64,000 bases of DNA, from contig NZ_JAGIXS010000001.1 of assembly GCF_030014915.1 (NCBI RefSeq), positions 434,001 to 498,000 of the forward strand. The letters are read 5' to 3'. This DNA comes from Pelomonas sp. V22 (GTDB lineage Bacteria > Pseudomonadota > Gammaproteobacteria > Burkholderiales > Burkholderiaceae_C). A model generated the notes under the pieces. The model was not told where the DNA came from and searched no databases. It was given only the letters and a program-made list of their open reading frames with translations. Shown piece by piece: positions 35,668 through 48,007 of this stretch; the first letter of the stretch is position 1, and the number at the start of each line of letters is the position of its first letter. Both the position numbers and the translations under genes were made by a program.

Positions 35668-37554
35668 ATGACACAGCACACCGCCCCCATCCACGTCCAT
35701 CCGCCCGGCCTGCAACTGGCCCTGGTGGGCAACCCGAACTGCGGCAAGACCGCCCTCTTCAACCGCCTGACCGGCAGCCGCCAGAAGGTGGCCAACTACG
35801 CCGGCGTGACCGTCGAGCGCAAGGAAGGCCGCATCAAGACCAGCAGCGGCAAGCTGCTCCGCCTGCTCGACCTGCCCGGCACCTACAGCCTCTACCCGCG
35901 CTCGCCCGACGAGCGCGTGACCTGCGACGTGCTGGCCGGCCGCGCCAAGGGCGAGCGCCAGCCTGATCTGGTCGTCTGCGTGCTCGACGCCACCAACCTG
36001 CGCCGCAACCTGCGCCTCCTGATGGGCATCCAGCGCCTGGGCCTGCCCTGCGTGGTGGCCCTGAACATGGCGGACCTGGCAGCGCGACGCGGCATCCACA
36101 TCGATGCCGAGGCGCTGTCGCGCAGCCTCGGTGTGCCCGTGATCAAGACCGTTGCCACCCACGGCGAAGGCATAGCCGAGCTGACCGCCGTGCTGGAGCA
36201 GCGCGACAACTGGCGCCCTCTGCAGATCTCGGGCATTGGCGGCCATGACCAGGTCGAACAGGCGGACCAGGCCCGCGTCAACAGCATCCTCGGCGAACTG
36301 GGCCTGGCAGCCCAAAGCAGCGAGCTGCCGAGCGACCGTGTGGACCGCTGGGTGCTGCATCCCGTTTTCGGGCCGGCGCTGCTGGCCGTGCTGCTCTTCC
36401 TGCTGTTCCAGGCCGTGTTCAGCTGGGCCGAGCCGCCCAAGGACCTGATCGAGGCCGGCGTGGCCTGGCTGGGCCATCAAGCCACGGCCCTGCTGCCCGA
36501 CAACTGGCTGCGCAGCCTGCTGGTCGACGGCATCATTGCCGGCGCCGGCAGCGTGCTGGCTTTCCTGCCGCAGATCCTGATCCTGTTCTTCTTCATTCTC
36601 GTGCTGGAGGAGTCGGGCTATCTGCCTCGCGCCGCCTACCTGCTGGACCGCATGATGGGCTCGGTCGGCCTCTCGGGCCGCAGCTTCATCCCGCTGCTCT
36701 CGAGCTTTGCCTGCGCCATCCCCGGCATCATGGCCACGCGCTCCATCGCCAACCCGCGCGACCGCCTGGTGACGATCATGATCGCGCCGCTGATGACCTG
36801 CTCGGCCCGACTGCCCGTCTACGCCCTGCTGATCGGCGCCTTCATCCCGCAGCGCAGCCTCTGGGGCGGCATCGAGCTGCAGGGCCTGGTGCTCTTCGTC
36901 CTGTACCTGGCTGGCATCGTCGGCGCCATGGCCGTGGCCTGGGTGCTCAAGCGCTTCACGGGCGGCAAGCAGACCCGGCCGCTGATGATGGAGCTGCCCA
37001 CCTACCACTGGCCGCATCCGCGCAACATCGCCATCGGCCTGTGGCAGCGGGCCGAGATCTTCCTGCGCCGCGTGGGCGGCATCATCCTCATCCTGACCAT
37101 CGCGCTGTGGGCGCTGTCGAGCTTCCCGGGCGCGCCCGAAGGCGCCACTGGCGCCCCCATCCAGTACAGCATCGCCGGCTGGCTGGGGCGCGGCCTGGCC
37201 GTGATCTTCGAGCCGATCGGCTTCAACTGGCAGATCAGCCTCGCCCTGGTACCAGGTCTTGCCGCCCGCGAGGTGGCGATCAGCGCGCTGGGCACGGTCT
37301 ACGCGCTCTCCTCCACCGCCGAAGACGCGGCCCAGGCCCTGAGCCCCTTGATCGCGCAGAGCTGGAGCCTGCCCACGGCGCTCTCGCTGCTGGCCTGGTA
37401 TGTGTTCGCGCCGCAATGCATGGCCACGCTGGCCGCCGTCAAGCGCGAGACCGGCGGCTACCGCATGCCGCTGATCATGGCGGGCTATCTGTTCGGCCTC
37501 GCCTACTTCGCTGCCTTCGTGACCTACCGGGTGAGTGGCTGGCTGCTGGGTTGA
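35668..37554 (+). CDS. feoB: Ferrous iron transporter B
   Basis: A 628-aa Fe2+ transporter. The N-terminal G domain has GNPNCGKT (21-28, G1), the G2/switch region NYAGVTVERKEG, DLPGTY (G3) and LNMAD (G4). The membrane part starts near residue 230 and contains two gate regions; SFACAIPGIMATR includes the conserved Cys-containing transmembrane motif, and MTCSARLPVYALLI is the second. It is shorter than E. coli FeoB (773 aa) but normal for betaproteobacterial types. Confidence 0.95.
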   Translation: MTQHTAPIHVHPPGLQLALVGNPNCGKTALFNRLTGSRQKVANYAGVTVERKEGRIKTSSGKLLRLLDLPGTYSLYPRSPDERVTCDVLAGRAKGERQPDLVVCVLDATNLRRNLRLLMGIQRLGLPCVVALNMADLAARRGIHIDAEALSRSLGVPVIKTVATHGEGIAELTAVLEQRDNWRPLQISGIGGHDQVEQADQARVNSILGELGLAAQSSELPSDRVDRWVLHPVFGPALLAVLLFLLFQAVFSWAEPPKDLIEAGVAWLGHQATALLPDNWLRSLLVDGIIAGAGSVLAFLPQILILFFFILVLEESGYLPRAAYLLDRMMGSVGLSGRSFIPLLSSFACAIPGIMATRSIANPRDRLVTIMIAPLMTCSARLPVYALLIGAFIPQRSLWGGIELQGLVLFVLYLAGIVGAMAVAWVLKRFTGGKQTRPLMMELPTYHWPHPRNIAIGLWQRAEIFLRRVGGIILILTIALWALSSFPGAPEGATGAPIQYSIAGWLGRGLAVIFEPIGFNWQISLALVPGLAAREVAISALGTVYALSSTAEDAAQALSPLIAQSWSLPTALSLLAWYVFAPQCMATLAAVKRETGGYRMPLIMAGYLFGLAYFAAFVTYRVSGWLLG

Positions 37555-37593
37555 TGCCGCTATGCTGCCGGGCTTCGAGGAGACAAGAAGCCC

Positions 37594-39399
37594 ATGCCCA
37601 AGAACAATTTCATCCGTACCGCCCTGACCACAGCCGGCCTGCTGGCCGCGCTGACACTGGGCGCCGCCCCTGCAGTCCAGGCCGCCACGCCAGCCAAAGC
37701 GAGCGCCAGCGAGGCCGAGGCGCAAGACCCGGCCTTCAATCGACTGAGGCATCAGTTCATCGAAGCGCTGTGGCAGGTCGACCCGGATGCCGCGCTCTAC
37801 GCCGGCCGCTACGAGCAAGCCACCAAGCTGCCCCTGCCAGACGCGGCAACGCGGGCGCGGCAACTGGCTTTCGCAGAAGACTGGCTCCAGCGCTTTGCCG
37901 CCGTTGAAGAAGCGAAGCTCACCGTCAACCAGCGCACCGATCTGGCCCAGTTGCGCAACAAGCTTGAGTCCGACCGTTTCTACCTCGCCACCTTCCGCGA
38001 GTTCGAATGGAACCCGGCCGGCTACGGCGTGGCTGGCGCACTGGACCTGATGCTCAGCACCGACTACGCGCCGCTGCCCAAGCGCCTGCGCGCGCTGTCC
38101 GAGCGCATTGCCAGCATCCCGGCCTACTACCTCGCCACCCAGGCCAGCATCAAGCACCCGACGCTGGAGCACACGCAACTGGCCATCCGGCAGGCACCGG
38201 GCAATGTGAGCGTGCTGGACGACGTGGCCAAGGCCGGCCAGGCCGCCAAGGCCCTGAAGCCGGCCGAGAAGGCCTTGCTGGCCGAGCGCATCGCCGCTGC
38301 CAAGGCCGCGATCAACGGTCAGGTCGACTTCCTCAAGGGCATAGAGAAGAACCTGCTCGCCAACCCGGCCAGCGCCCGCTCCTTCCGCATTGGCGCGGCC
38401 CTGTACGAGCCCAAGTTCAAACTCGACATCCAGTCCGGCCGCACGGCCGAGCAGACCTACGAGAAGGCCCTGGCCGCACGCGAGCAACTGCTGGCGCAGA
38501 TGGACCAGCTCGCCGACCAGCTCTGGACCAAGACCCTCGGCGACGCGCCCAAGCCCGCCGACCGCACCGCCAAAGTCGGCCAGGTCATCGCCAAGCTCAG
38601 CGAGCGCCACGTGGCCCGCGCCGATTTCTTCAAGGAAATCCGCCGCCAGATCCCGGTGCTGCAGGACTGGGTGATCAAGCACGACCTGCTCACCATGGAC
38701 GCCAAGAAGCCCCTGGTGGTGCGCGAAACGCCGGTTTACCAGCGCGGCGTGGCCGGCGCCGGCATCGAGGCCCCCGGCCCCTACCGCCCGCAGGACCGCA
38801 CCTACTACAACGTGACGCCGATGGACGACATCAGCGACGCGCAAGCCGAGAGCAATCTGCGCGAATACAACCACTGGATGCTGCAGATCCTCAACATCCA
38901 CGAGGCCATTCCTGGCCACTACACGCAACTGGTCTACGCCAACAAGTCGCCTTCGCTGGTGAAGGCCTTGTTCGGCAACGGCGCCATGGTCGAAGGCTGG
39001 GCCGTGTTCAGCGAACGCCTGATGCTGGAGAGCGGCTACGGCGGCAACGAGCCCGAGATGTGGCTGATGTGGTGCAAGTGGAACCTGCGCAGCGTCACCA
39101 ACACCATCCTCGACTACAGCGTGCACGTGAAGGGCATCAGCGAAGCCGAGGCCCTGGACATGCTGATCCGCCAGGCCTTCCAGACCGAACAGGAAGCCCG
39201 CGAAAAATGGCGCCGCGTGCAACTCAGCTCGGTGCAACTGACCAGCTACTTCTCAGGCTACAGCGAGATCATGGAACTGCGCGAAGCCCGCAAGGCCCAG
39301 CTCGGCGACAAGTTCAAGGTCAAGGGATTCAATGAGCAGTTCCTGAGTTATGGGAGTGCGCCGGTGCATGTGATCAGGGAGCTGATGATGCGGCGCTGA
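37594..39399 (+). CDS. Exported DUF885-family protein (putative metallopeptidase)
   Basis: A 601-aa exported helical protein with a signal peptide (residues 1-30, ending AVQAA). The DUF885 hallmark HEAIPGHYTQ places a HExxxGH-like zinc motif at His436-Glu437-His442, with a downstream Glu in VEGWAVFSERLMLE. DUF885 proteins resemble M32-type carboxypeptidases in architecture, and peptidase activity is plausible but not shown. It starts 39 bp after feoB in the same direction; a functional link to iron uptake is not evident. Confidence 0.85.
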   Translation: MPKNNFIRTALTTAGLLAALTLGAAPAVQAATPAKASASEAEAQDPAFNRLRHQFIEALWQVDPDAALYAGRYEQATKLPLPDAATRARQLAFAEDWLQRFAAVEEAKLTVNQRTDLAQLRNKLESDRFYLATFREFEWNPAGYGVAGALDLMLSTDYAPLPKRLRALSERIASIPAYYLATQASIKHPTLEHTQLAIRQAPGNVSVLDDVAKAGQAAKALKPAEKALLAERIAAAKAAINGQVDFLKGIEKNLLANPASARSFRIGAALYEPKFKLDIQSGRTAEQTYEKALAAREQLLAQMDQLADQLWTKTLGDAPKPADRTAKVGQVIAKLSERHVARADFFKEIRRQIPVLQDWVIKHDLLTMDAKKPLVVRETPVYQRGVAGAGIEAPGPYRPQDRTYYNVTPMDDISDAQAESNLREYNHWMLQILNIHEAIPGHYTQLVYANKSPSLVKALFGNGAMVEGWAVFSERLMLESGYGGNEPEMWLMWCKWNLRSVTNTILDYSVHVKGISEAEALDMLIRQAFQTEQEAREKWRRVQLSSVQLTSYFSGYSEIMELREARKAQLGDKFKVKGFNEQFLSYGSAPVHVIRELMMRR

Positions 39400-39425
39400 T
39401 CGCACCGGCTGCACGCCGCCGCTCT

Positions 39426-39455
39426 CGGACGGGGGTTCAATTCCCCGGCTCACCC
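39426..39455 (+). repeat. Inverted partial copy of the tmRNA 3' end
   Basis: On the plus strand, 39426-39446 is identical over 21 nt to the T-arm region of the tmRNA, which is encoded on the opposite strand. The copy then continues GGCTCACCC, resembling the tmRNA acceptor end GGCTCCACC with the two Cs before it missing. The two copies face each other about 100 bp apart. It is too short to be a functional tRNA. Confidence 0.75.
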
Positions 39456-39486
39456 GAACTGCGCAGCAGCAGCAAGGCAAGCAAAG

Positions 39487-39520
39487 AAAAAGGCCCAAGT
39501 TGCTATCAACTTGGGCCTTT
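39487..39520 (-). terminator. Bidirectional terminator downstream of ssrA
   Basis: Perfect 11-bp stem: GGCCCAAGTTG (39492-39502), loop CTAT, CAACTTGGGCC (39507-39517). On the minus strand it is followed by TTTTTCTTTG, a good T-tract 35 nt after the tmRNA 3' end. On the plus strand TTTC follows, so it may also stop transcripts from the DUF885 gene. Confidence 0.85.
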
Positions 39521-39551
39521 CGCACTCTTGTGCATCTCGCTGATGCTTGTT

Positions 39552-39924
39552 TGGTGGAGCCGGGGGGAATTGAACCCCCGTCCGTCAGCCATCACCGGGC
39601 AGATCTACATGCTTAGCCTTCTGATTTGAATCTCGCGGTCAACTCGCGCATGGGCACGCTAGCTTTCCCGCCAGTCACTGAATCTCGTCCCCTGCCGAGT
39701 GACCCGGCAAGGAACCAGCCAATGTGAGTGACTTCTCAGCTTTCGGTCTTGCGACTTGAGCCCGGCCCATTGGCCAACCGTTGAGAAGCTCATCTGCAAT
39801 TAAGCAGCGAGTGCGAACGTAGAGTCGTTTGCAGTTACTTTGTTTCCAGATGGATTTACGAGGTGACTGGTCCTCGGCATGCCCCACTCCGGATCCGCAC
39901 CCACGTCGAAACCTGGTCGGCCCC
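39552..39924 (-). ncRNA. ssrA: Transfer-messenger RNA (tmRNA)
   Basis: A 373-nt tmRNA that rescues stalled ribosomes. The 5' end GGGGCCGACC pairs with the 3' end CCGGCTCC-ACCA as the tRNA-like acceptor stem (seven pairs, one G-U), and CCA is encoded. The T-arm contains GGTTCAATTCC. The conserved 5' segment GGTTTCGACGTGGG is present. The tag frame lies at 39800-39832 (resume codon GCA, stop TAA) and encodes ANDSTFALAA, ending in the AA/LAA degradation signal read by ClpXP. A promoter and terminator flank the gene. Confidence 0.96.
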
Positions 39925-39936
39925 AGAAGACTGCAG

Positions 39937-39945
39937 ATTATGCCA
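39937..39945 (-). promoter_or_regulatory. Extended -10 promoter of ssrA
   Basis: On the minus strand TGGCATAAT reads as an extended -10 (TG-n-CATAAT), with the hexamer at 39937-39942. Transcription would start about 6 nt before the mature tmRNA 5' end at 39924, leaving a short leader for RNase P. No good -35 at the correct spacing was seen, which fits an extended -10 promoter. Confidence 0.6.
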
Positions 39946-40029
39946 GTTGGTCGAAGTTCAAGACCCCGCCTTGCATATTTATGCAGAGCGGCGGCCAAGA
40001 ATAACCATCAGGATATGCGCCAGATTCAC

Positions 40030-40725
40030 TCAAGCGCGCAGCCAGCGCAGCAGCTCGGCGGGCGTGTGAGCGATCAGGTCGGCGCCCCAGTCCTCGATGG
40101 CCTCGCCCTGCCCCAGGTAGCCCCAGGACACAGCCACCGTCTGCATGCCGGCGGCGCGGCCGGCCAGGATGTCGCGGTGGTCGTCGCCCACGTAGATGCA
40201 GTGCTCGGGTGCCACGCCGGCGCGGCGTGCGGCTTCCAGGAGCGGCGCCGGGTGGGGCTTGGTGTGCGGCGTGGTGTCGCCGCCAATCACGGCCGCGGCT
40301 CGCACAGCGAGGCCGAGGCCGGCGGTCAGGGGCAAGGCAAAGCGTTCGGACTTGTTGGTGACGATGCCCCAGGCGAGGCCATCGGCCTCCAGCGCGTCCA
40401 GCAATTCAGGGACACCAGCAAAAGCCTGGGTCTGCTGTAACAAACGCAGTTCGTAGCGGTCGAAGAACTCGGCTTTCAGAGCCTCGAAGCGCGGGTCTTG
40501 CGGCGTGCACTGGAAGGCCAGGCCCATCATGCCGCGCGCACCGGCGCCGACCATGGGGCGCAGGTAGTCCACCGGCAGGGCCGGCAGGCCGCGCGCCAGC
40601 AGCATCTCGTTGGTGGCGCCGGCCAGGTCGGGGGCGCTGTCGACCAGGGTGCCGTCCAGGTCGAACAGCACGGCACGCAGCGCAGAGCCCAGGGCGGGCT
40701 TGTTCATCGCCATCACCGCGCTCAT
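40030..40725 (-). CDS. gph: Phosphoglycolate phosphatase
   Basis: A 231-aa HAD-superfamily phosphatase that removes 2-phosphoglycolate. Motif I is [16 protein letters not shown] with nucleophile and acid-base Asp; motif II is [11 protein letters not shown]; motif III/IV is the Lys in TKPHPAPLL and [16 protein letters not shown]. The start overlaps the ubiG stop as ATGA, which supports ATG 40725 over a later in-frame ATG. The ompA-ubiG-gph order is conserved in Burkholderiales. Confidence 0.93.
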   Translation of the reverse strand: MSAVMAMNKPALGSALRAVLFDLDGTLVDSAPDLAGATNEMLLARGLPALPVDYLRPMVGAGARGMMGLAFQCTPQDPRFEALKAEFFDRYELRLLQQTQAFAGVPELLDALEADGLAWGIVTNKSERFALPLTAGLGLAVRAAAVIGGDTTPHTKPHPAPLLEAARRAGVAPEHCIYVGDDHRDILAGRAAGMQTVAVSWGYLGQGEAIEDWGADLIAHTPAELLRWLRA

Positions 40726-41426
40726 GCGGGTCTGCGCAGGGCCAGCAGGTAGTTGACGTCGGTGTCGGTGCCCAGGCTGTAGTGCTGGGTCAGCGGGTTG
40801 AAGCTCAGACCTTTGCTGCTGTGCAGCTCCAGGCCAGCGTTGCGGCAGTACTGGGCCAGTTCGCTGGGCTTGATGAAGCGGGCGTATTCATGCGTGCCGG
40901 CCGGCAGCATCTTCAACACGTATTCCGCGCCGACGATGGCCAGCATGAAGGACTTGAGGTTGCGGTTCAGCGTCGACATGAACACCCAGCCGCCCGGTTT
41001 GACGAGCGTTGCGCAGGCCTGCACCACGGAAGCGGGGTCGGGCACATGCTCCAGCATTTCCATGCAGGTCACCACGTCGAAACTGGCGGGCTGCTCAGCG
41101 GCCAGCGCCTCGACGGCGACCTCGCGGTAGTCCACGCCTTCGGTGCCGGCTTCCATCGCGTGAAGCTGGGCCACCTTGAGCGGCTTGGTCGAGAGGTCGA
41201 TGCCCAGGACCTGGGCTCCCTTGCGGGCCATCGAATCGGCGAGGATGCCACCGCCGCAGCCCACATCCAGGGCTCTCAGGCCAGCGAGCGGGCACAGGCC
41301 GTCGATCCAGGCCAGGCGCAGCGGGTTGATCTGGTGCAGCGGTTTGAACTCGCTCTCGGGATCCCACCAGTGGTGGGCCAGCTCGCCGAATTTGGCCAGC
41401 TCTTGGGGGTCGGCATTGATCGTCAT
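40722..41426 (-). CDS. ubiG: Ubiquinone O-methyltransferase
   Basis: UbiG does both O-methylations in ubiquinone synthesis. The 234-aa protein starts with the typical [29 protein letters not shown] segment (shown in part: [19 protein letters not shown]). SAM motif I is [16 protein letters not shown], followed by GIDLSTKPL and the [15 protein letters not shown] block. It is coupled to gph by an ATGA overlap. Confidence 0.96.
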   Translation of the reverse strand: MTINADPQELAKFGELAHHWWDPESEFKPLHQINPLRLAWIDGLCPLAGLRALDVGCGGGILADSMARKGAQVLGIDLSTKPLKVAQLHAMEAGTEGVDYREVAVEALAAEQPASFDVVTCMEMLEHVPDPASVVQACATLVKPGGWVFMSTLNRNLKSFMLAIVGAEYVLKMLPAGTHEYARFIKPSELAQYCRNAGLELHSSKGLSFNPLTQHYSLGTDTDVNYLLALRRPA

Positions 41427-41460
41427 GGCGGGCGCAATCGTAGCGGATGGCGGAAAGTAA

Positions 41461-41484
41461 AAAGCCCCGCCGGGGCGGGGCTTT
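41461..41484 (-). terminator. Terminator of ompA
   Basis: Perfect 10-bp stem AAAGCCCCGC (41461-41470) and GCGGGGCTTT (41475-41484), loop CGGG. On the minus strand the stem is followed by TTACTTTCC, giving CTTTTTACTTT. It lies about 55 bp after the ompA stop. A second small hairpin (ACTCGG-CGAA-CCGAGT, 41511-41526) sits between. Confidence 0.8.
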
Positions 41485-41539
41485 GTCGAACCTCCCAGGG
41501 GAGGTTTGAGACTCGGCGAACCGAGTGCTCAGCGAGTGC

Positions 41540-42214
41540 TTAGCGGTTGCGCGTGCCGACCACTTCGATCTCGACGCGGCGGTTCTTGGCGCGACCTTCA
41601 GCGGTCTTGTTGTCGGCCACGGGCTGCTTCTCGCCCTTGCCTTCGGTGTAGACGCGGTTCTTCTCGACACCCAGGCCCGTCAGGAAGGCCTTGACGGCTT
41701 CCGAGCGGCGGACCGACAGCTTCTGGTTGTACTCGTCGCTACCGACGCTGTCGGTGTGGCCGACGGCGATGATGACTTCGAGGTTGATGCCCTTGGTCTT
41801 GCTGACCAGGTCTTCCAGCTTGGACTTGGCTTCGGGCTTCAGGACAGCCTTGTCGAAGTCAAAGAAGGCGTCAGCAGCGAAGGTGACCTTTTCGCTGACC
41901 GGAGCGGCCGGGGCGACAGGAGCAGGCTTCGGAGCCGGTGCGGGAGCTGGGGCCGGTGCAGGAGCGGGGGCCGGTGCAGGAGCCGGTGCGGCGACCGGAA
42001 CGGGCTTGGGAGCGCCGTCGCAATCCTTGGCGGCGGTGGCCGGCGTCCAGAAGTTGTTGCGCCAGCAATATTCGTTGGTGCCGTTCTTCCAGACGGTACC
42101 GTCGGTGGCGCGCCAGTTGTCGATCACCTGCGGTGCCGAAGCTTGAGCGAATGCACCGGAACTGGCGACAAGAGCGACTGCGAAGAGCGACGCCACGCGA
42201 TTCAATTTCTTCAT
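41540..42214 (-). CDS. OmpA-family outer-membrane protein
   Basis: A 224-aa envelope protein. A signal peptide (1-24, ending SGAFAQ) is followed by a short region with a Cys pair (NEYCWRNNFWTPATAAKDCDG), then a long Ala-Pro repeat linker (about 72-100), and a C-terminal OmpA peptidoglycan-binding domain with FFDFDKAVLKPEAKSKL, GHTDSVGSDEYNQKLS and GRAKNRRVEIEV; the Asp and Arg bind diaminopimelate. There is no OmpA beta-barrel. The start ATG 42214 follows a strong GAGGAG. This is the common betaproteobacterial short OmpA. Confidence 0.92.
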   Translation of the reverse strand: MKKLNRVASLFAVALVASSGAFAQASAPQVIDNWRATDGTVWKNGTNEYCWRNNFWTPATAAKDCDGAPKPVPVAAPAPAPAPAPAPAPAPAPAPKPAPVAPAAPVSEKVTFAADAFFDFDKAVLKPEAKSKLEDLVSKTKGINLEVIIAVGHTDSVGSDEYNQKLSVRRSEAVKAFLTGLGVEKNRVYTEGKGEKQPVADNKTAEGRAKNRRVEIEVVGTRNR

Positions 42215-42484
42215 GATTCTCCTCTCAAGGAATGCCGCAGTGACCCTGCGAGAATGCCCATACACGGGGATTGAAACCTAAGCAGAACACCGCACATGCG
42301 GGTTTCTCCCAGGGACTCAACGATTGTGCCATAGGGCACTTGTCCGCCTGCATTGTGGCGCCCCGGCGCTGGGCGCTGCCGCACCATTGTTGCGCAGGTA
42401 CTACAGCGCGGCGCGAATAGAATCTGCGCTTCCGAATCCATAGCATCTCGGCCCGCCCGCAAGGGTGCGAGCCGCGCCCAGCGC

Positions 42485-45132
<2,648 letters not shown>

Positions 45133-45136
<4 letters not shown>

Positions 45137-45747
45137 ACTTGATCAACAAGCACACGCTGGCCGCCCTGGCCCTCGCCGCCTGCGCTGGCTTGGCCAACGC
45201 ACAAGCCACGCCGGCCTCGGCTGCGGCTCCGACGGCTGCCAAGAAGGACTTGATCGCCAAGCTGATCGCCATCCAGACCGGCAACGCCGAGGGCCTCGCC
45301 AAGACCCTGGTCGCTGCGCCGCTGGGCCCCATGGGCCAGGAAGTGCGCATCGCCATGCAGCAAGTGCCTGTCGAGAAGCGCGAGGCCGTGGGCAAGGCCA
45401 TTGATGCCGAGGTCAAGAAGTTCGGCGACGAGTCCGTGCCCCTGGTCAAGGAGCGCATCGTCAAGGTGGCGCCCGAGGTCATCGGCAAGTCGCTGGACGA
45501 GAAGTTCAACGAGGACGAGCTGCGCCAACTGGTCGCATGGCTGGAATCGCCGCTGGCGAAGAAGTTCGATGCCGTCAGCCCCGAGATGGGCCGAGCATTG
45601 CAGGAGCGACTGTTGGCCGACATGGGGCCCACGCTCAACACCAAGCTCAGCACGCTGCGCAACAACATCGTCAAGCACCTGGGCCTGACGCCGCCACCGC
45701 AGTCCGCAGCGCCAGCAACGGCTAACAAGCCCGCTGCAAAGAAGTAA
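45133..45747 (+). CDS. Exported DUF2059-family protein
   Basis: A 204-aa exported helical protein. The signal peptide (about 1-23) ends GLANAQA. The DUF2059 core is recognised by the segment [26 protein letters not shown] (shown as [16 protein letters not shown]), typical of this family of unknown function. The C-terminal tail is Ala/Pro/Lys-rich (TANKPAAKK). Its ATG overlaps the gyrA TGA, so it depends on gyrA translation; serC follows 22 bp later. Confidence 0.85.
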
Positions 45748-45769
45748 CCCGCGCCCTCCGCCGCAGCCA

Positions 45770-46882
45770 ATGAGCCAACCCCGCCCGTTCAACTTCTCCG
45801 CCGGCCCCGCCACCCTGCCCGAAGCCGTGCTGCAACGGGCGGCCGAGGAGATGCTGAACTGGCAAGGCTCAGGCATGGGCGTGATGGAGATGAGCCATCG
45901 CGGCCGCGAGTTCATCTCGATCTACGAGCAGGCCGTGGGCGACCTGCGCGAGCTACTGCAGGTACCGACGAACTTCCGCATCCTCTTCATGCAGGGCGGC
46001 GGCCTCGGCGAGAACGCCATCGTGCCCATGAACCTGAGCCGAGGTGGCGTGGTTGATGCCGTCGTCACCGGCTCCTGGTCCAAGAAGAGCGCCCAGGAGG
46101 CGCGCCGCTATGCCGAGGTGCGCATCGCCGCCTCGAATGCCGACGATCAGCACCGCAGCCTGCCCGCGCCCGCGAGCTGGGCGCTCAGCAAGAGCGCGAG
46201 CTATGTGCATGTCTGCAGTAACGAGACCATCGACGGCATCGAGTTCCACGAGCTGCCCGACCTGAAGGCGCTGGGCAGCGACGCATCGCTAGTGATCGAC
46301 TTCTCCTCGCATGTGCTTTCGCGCCCCGTCGACTGGGCGCGTGTGGGCCTCGCCTTTGGCGGTGCGCAGAAGAACATCGGCCCTGCCGGCCTCACCATCG
46401 TCGTGGTGCGGGAGGACCTGCTCGGCCATGCCTTGCCGATCTGCCCCTCGGCCTTCGACTACAAGACCGTGGCCGAAGCGGATTCGATGTTCAACACGCC
46501 GCCCACCTATTCGATCTACATCGCCGGCCTGGTGTTCCAGTGGCTGAAGGCTTTCAGCTACGCCGGCAAGAGCGGCCTGGCCGCTATCGAGCAGCGCAAC
46601 ATCGACAAGGCCACCCTGCTCTACAGCACGCTGGATGCGTCTGGTCTCTACGAAAACCGCGTGGCGGCGAACTGCCGCTCGCGCATGAATGTTCCGTTCT
46701 ACCTTCGCGACGAGCGACTGAACGACGCCTTCCTCACCGGAGCGAAGGCGCGCGGATTGCTGCAACTCAAAGGCCACAAGTCGGTGGGAGGCATGCGTGC
46801 ATCGATCTACAACGCCCTGCCGCTGGAAGGCGTGCAGGCGCTGTGCACCTACCTGAAAGACTTTGAGGCTCAAAATGGCTGA
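45770..46882 (+). CDS. serC: Phosphoserine aminotransferase
   Basis: SerC transaminates 3-phosphohydroxypyruvate in serine synthesis, and the related intermediate in pyridoxal phosphate synthesis. The 370-aa class V aminotransferase begins [16 protein letters not shown], with [12 protein letters not shown] and the PLP-binding Lys in [12 protein letters not shown]. The conserved [18 protein letters not shown] end is present. The pheA ATG overlaps its last codons by 8 bp. Confidence 0.97.
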   Translation: MSQPRPFNFSAGPATLPEAVLQRAAEEMLNWQGSGMGVMEMSHRGREFISIYEQAVGDLRELLQVPTNFRILFMQGGGLGENAIVPMNLSRGGVVDAVVTGSWSKKSAQEARRYAEVRIAASNADDQHRSLPAPASWALSKSASYVHVCSNETIDGIEFHELPDLKALGSDASLVIDFSSHVLSRPVDWARVGLAFGGAQKNIGPAGLTIVVVREDLLGHALPICPSAFDYKTVAEADSMFNTPPTYSIYIAGLVFQWLKAFSYAGKSGLAAIEQRNIDKATLLYSTLDASGLYENRVAANCRSRMNVPFYLRDERLNDAFLTGAKARGLLQLKGHKSVGGMRASIYNALPLEGVQALCTYLKDFEAQNG

Positions 46883-47984
46883 GGGCGCACCTGCCACCCC
46901 CGACCCGGCGCTGCTGGCGCTGCGCGACAAGATCGACGCGGTCGATCGTGAACTGCTGGACCTCGTCAACAAGCGCGCCGCGCTGGCGCAAGAGGTTGGC
47001 GAACTGAAGAAAAAGGAAGGCTCGGTGGTGTTCCGCCCCGAGCGCGAGGCGCAAGTGATCGACGGGCTCAAGACCCGCAATCCCGGCCCGCTGCGCGGCG
47101 AATCGGTGGCACCGATCTGGCGCGAGATCATGTCGGCCTGCCGCTCGCTCGAGACGCCCACGCGCGTGGCCTATCTCGGCCCGGCCGGCACCTTCTCGGA
47201 GCAGGCGGCGCTCGGCTTCTTCGGCACCTCCATCGTGCAAGTGCCCTGCACCAGCATCGACGAAGTGTTCCGCACCACCACGGCCGGCGCGGCCGACTTC
47301 GGCGTGGTGCCGGTCGAGAACTCGACCGAAGGCGTTGTCGCCCGCTCGCTCGACCTGTTCCTGACCACACCACTGTTCATCATTGGCGAGACCAGCCTGT
47401 TCGTGCGCCACAACTTGCTGCGCAAGGAGAACTCGCTGGAAGACATCCAGGCGGTCTGCGCCCATCCGCAGGCGCTGGCTCAGTGCCATGGCTGGCTGTC
47501 CACGCACCTGCCGCATGCAGAGCGCCGCCCGGTCTCCAGCAATGCCGAAGGCGCACGCCTCGCGGCACTGGACAAGCGCCTGGCCGCCGTGGCGAGCGAG
47601 CGCGCCGGCAGCGAGTACGGCCTGCACATCGTGGCGCCGGCCATCCAGGACGACGCCCACAACCGCACCCGTTTCGCCATCGTTACCCACCCGGACCGCC
47701 ACCCGGCGCCAAAGGCCTCGGGCCACGATTGCACCAGCCTCGTGGTCTCGGTGACCAACAAGCCCGGCGCGGTGCACGACATGCTGGTGCCCTTGAAGGA
47801 GCATGGCGTCTCGATGTCGCGCTTCGAATCGCGCCCGGCGCGTTCGGGCCAGTGGGAGTACTACTTCTACATCGACCTGCAGGGCCACCCCGAGCAGCCG
47901 AACATGGCGCAAGCGCTGCGCGAGTTGCGCGCCGTCTGCGCCTACTTCAAGCTGCTGGGCACCTATCCTCTGGACGTGCATTGA
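46875..47984 (+). CDS. pheA: Chorismate mutase / prephenate dehydratase (P-protein)
   Basis: A 369-aa bifunctional enzyme of phenylalanine synthesis. The N-terminal AroQ-type chorismate mutase (about 1-95) has [26 protein letters not shown] (shown as [16 protein letters not shown]). The prephenate dehydratase domain starts [16 protein letters not shown] and has [14 protein letters not shown] with its conserved Thr. The C-terminal ACT domain has [13 protein letters not shown] and the Phe-binding FESRPAR motif, implying feedback inhibition. The ATG at 46875 overlaps serC; a TTG at 46863 is less likely. Confidence 0.96.
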   Translation: MAEGAPATPDPALLALRDKIDAVDRELLDLVNKRAALAQEVGELKKKEGSVVFRPEREAQVIDGLKTRNPGPLRGESVAPIWREIMSACRSLETPTRVAYLGPAGTFSEQAALGFFGTSIVQVPCTSIDEVFRTTTAGAADFGVVPVENSTEGVVARSLDLFLTTPLFIIGETSLFVRHNLLRKENSLEDIQAVCAHPQALAQCHGWLSTHLPHAERRPVSSNAEGARLAALDKRLAAVASERAGSEYGLHIVAPAIQDDAHNRTRFAIVTHPDRHPAPKASGHDCTSLVVSVTNKPGAVHDMLVPLKEHGVSMSRFESRPARSGQWEYYFYIDLQGHPEQPNMAQALRELRAVCAYFKLLGTYPLDVH

Positions 47985-48007
47985 GCGCAGCAGCAAGGCA
48001 GTAAGCA

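Noticed and set aside
39426-39455. Possible tRNA gene
   Set aside because: Only a T-arm and acceptor-like end are present; no D-arm, anticodon arm or matching 5' acceptor strand.
42316-42331. Sigma-54-like TGGCACAATCGTTGAG on the minus strand before ompA
   Set aside because: The essential GC of the -12 element reads GA, and ompA is normally sigma-70 transcribed.
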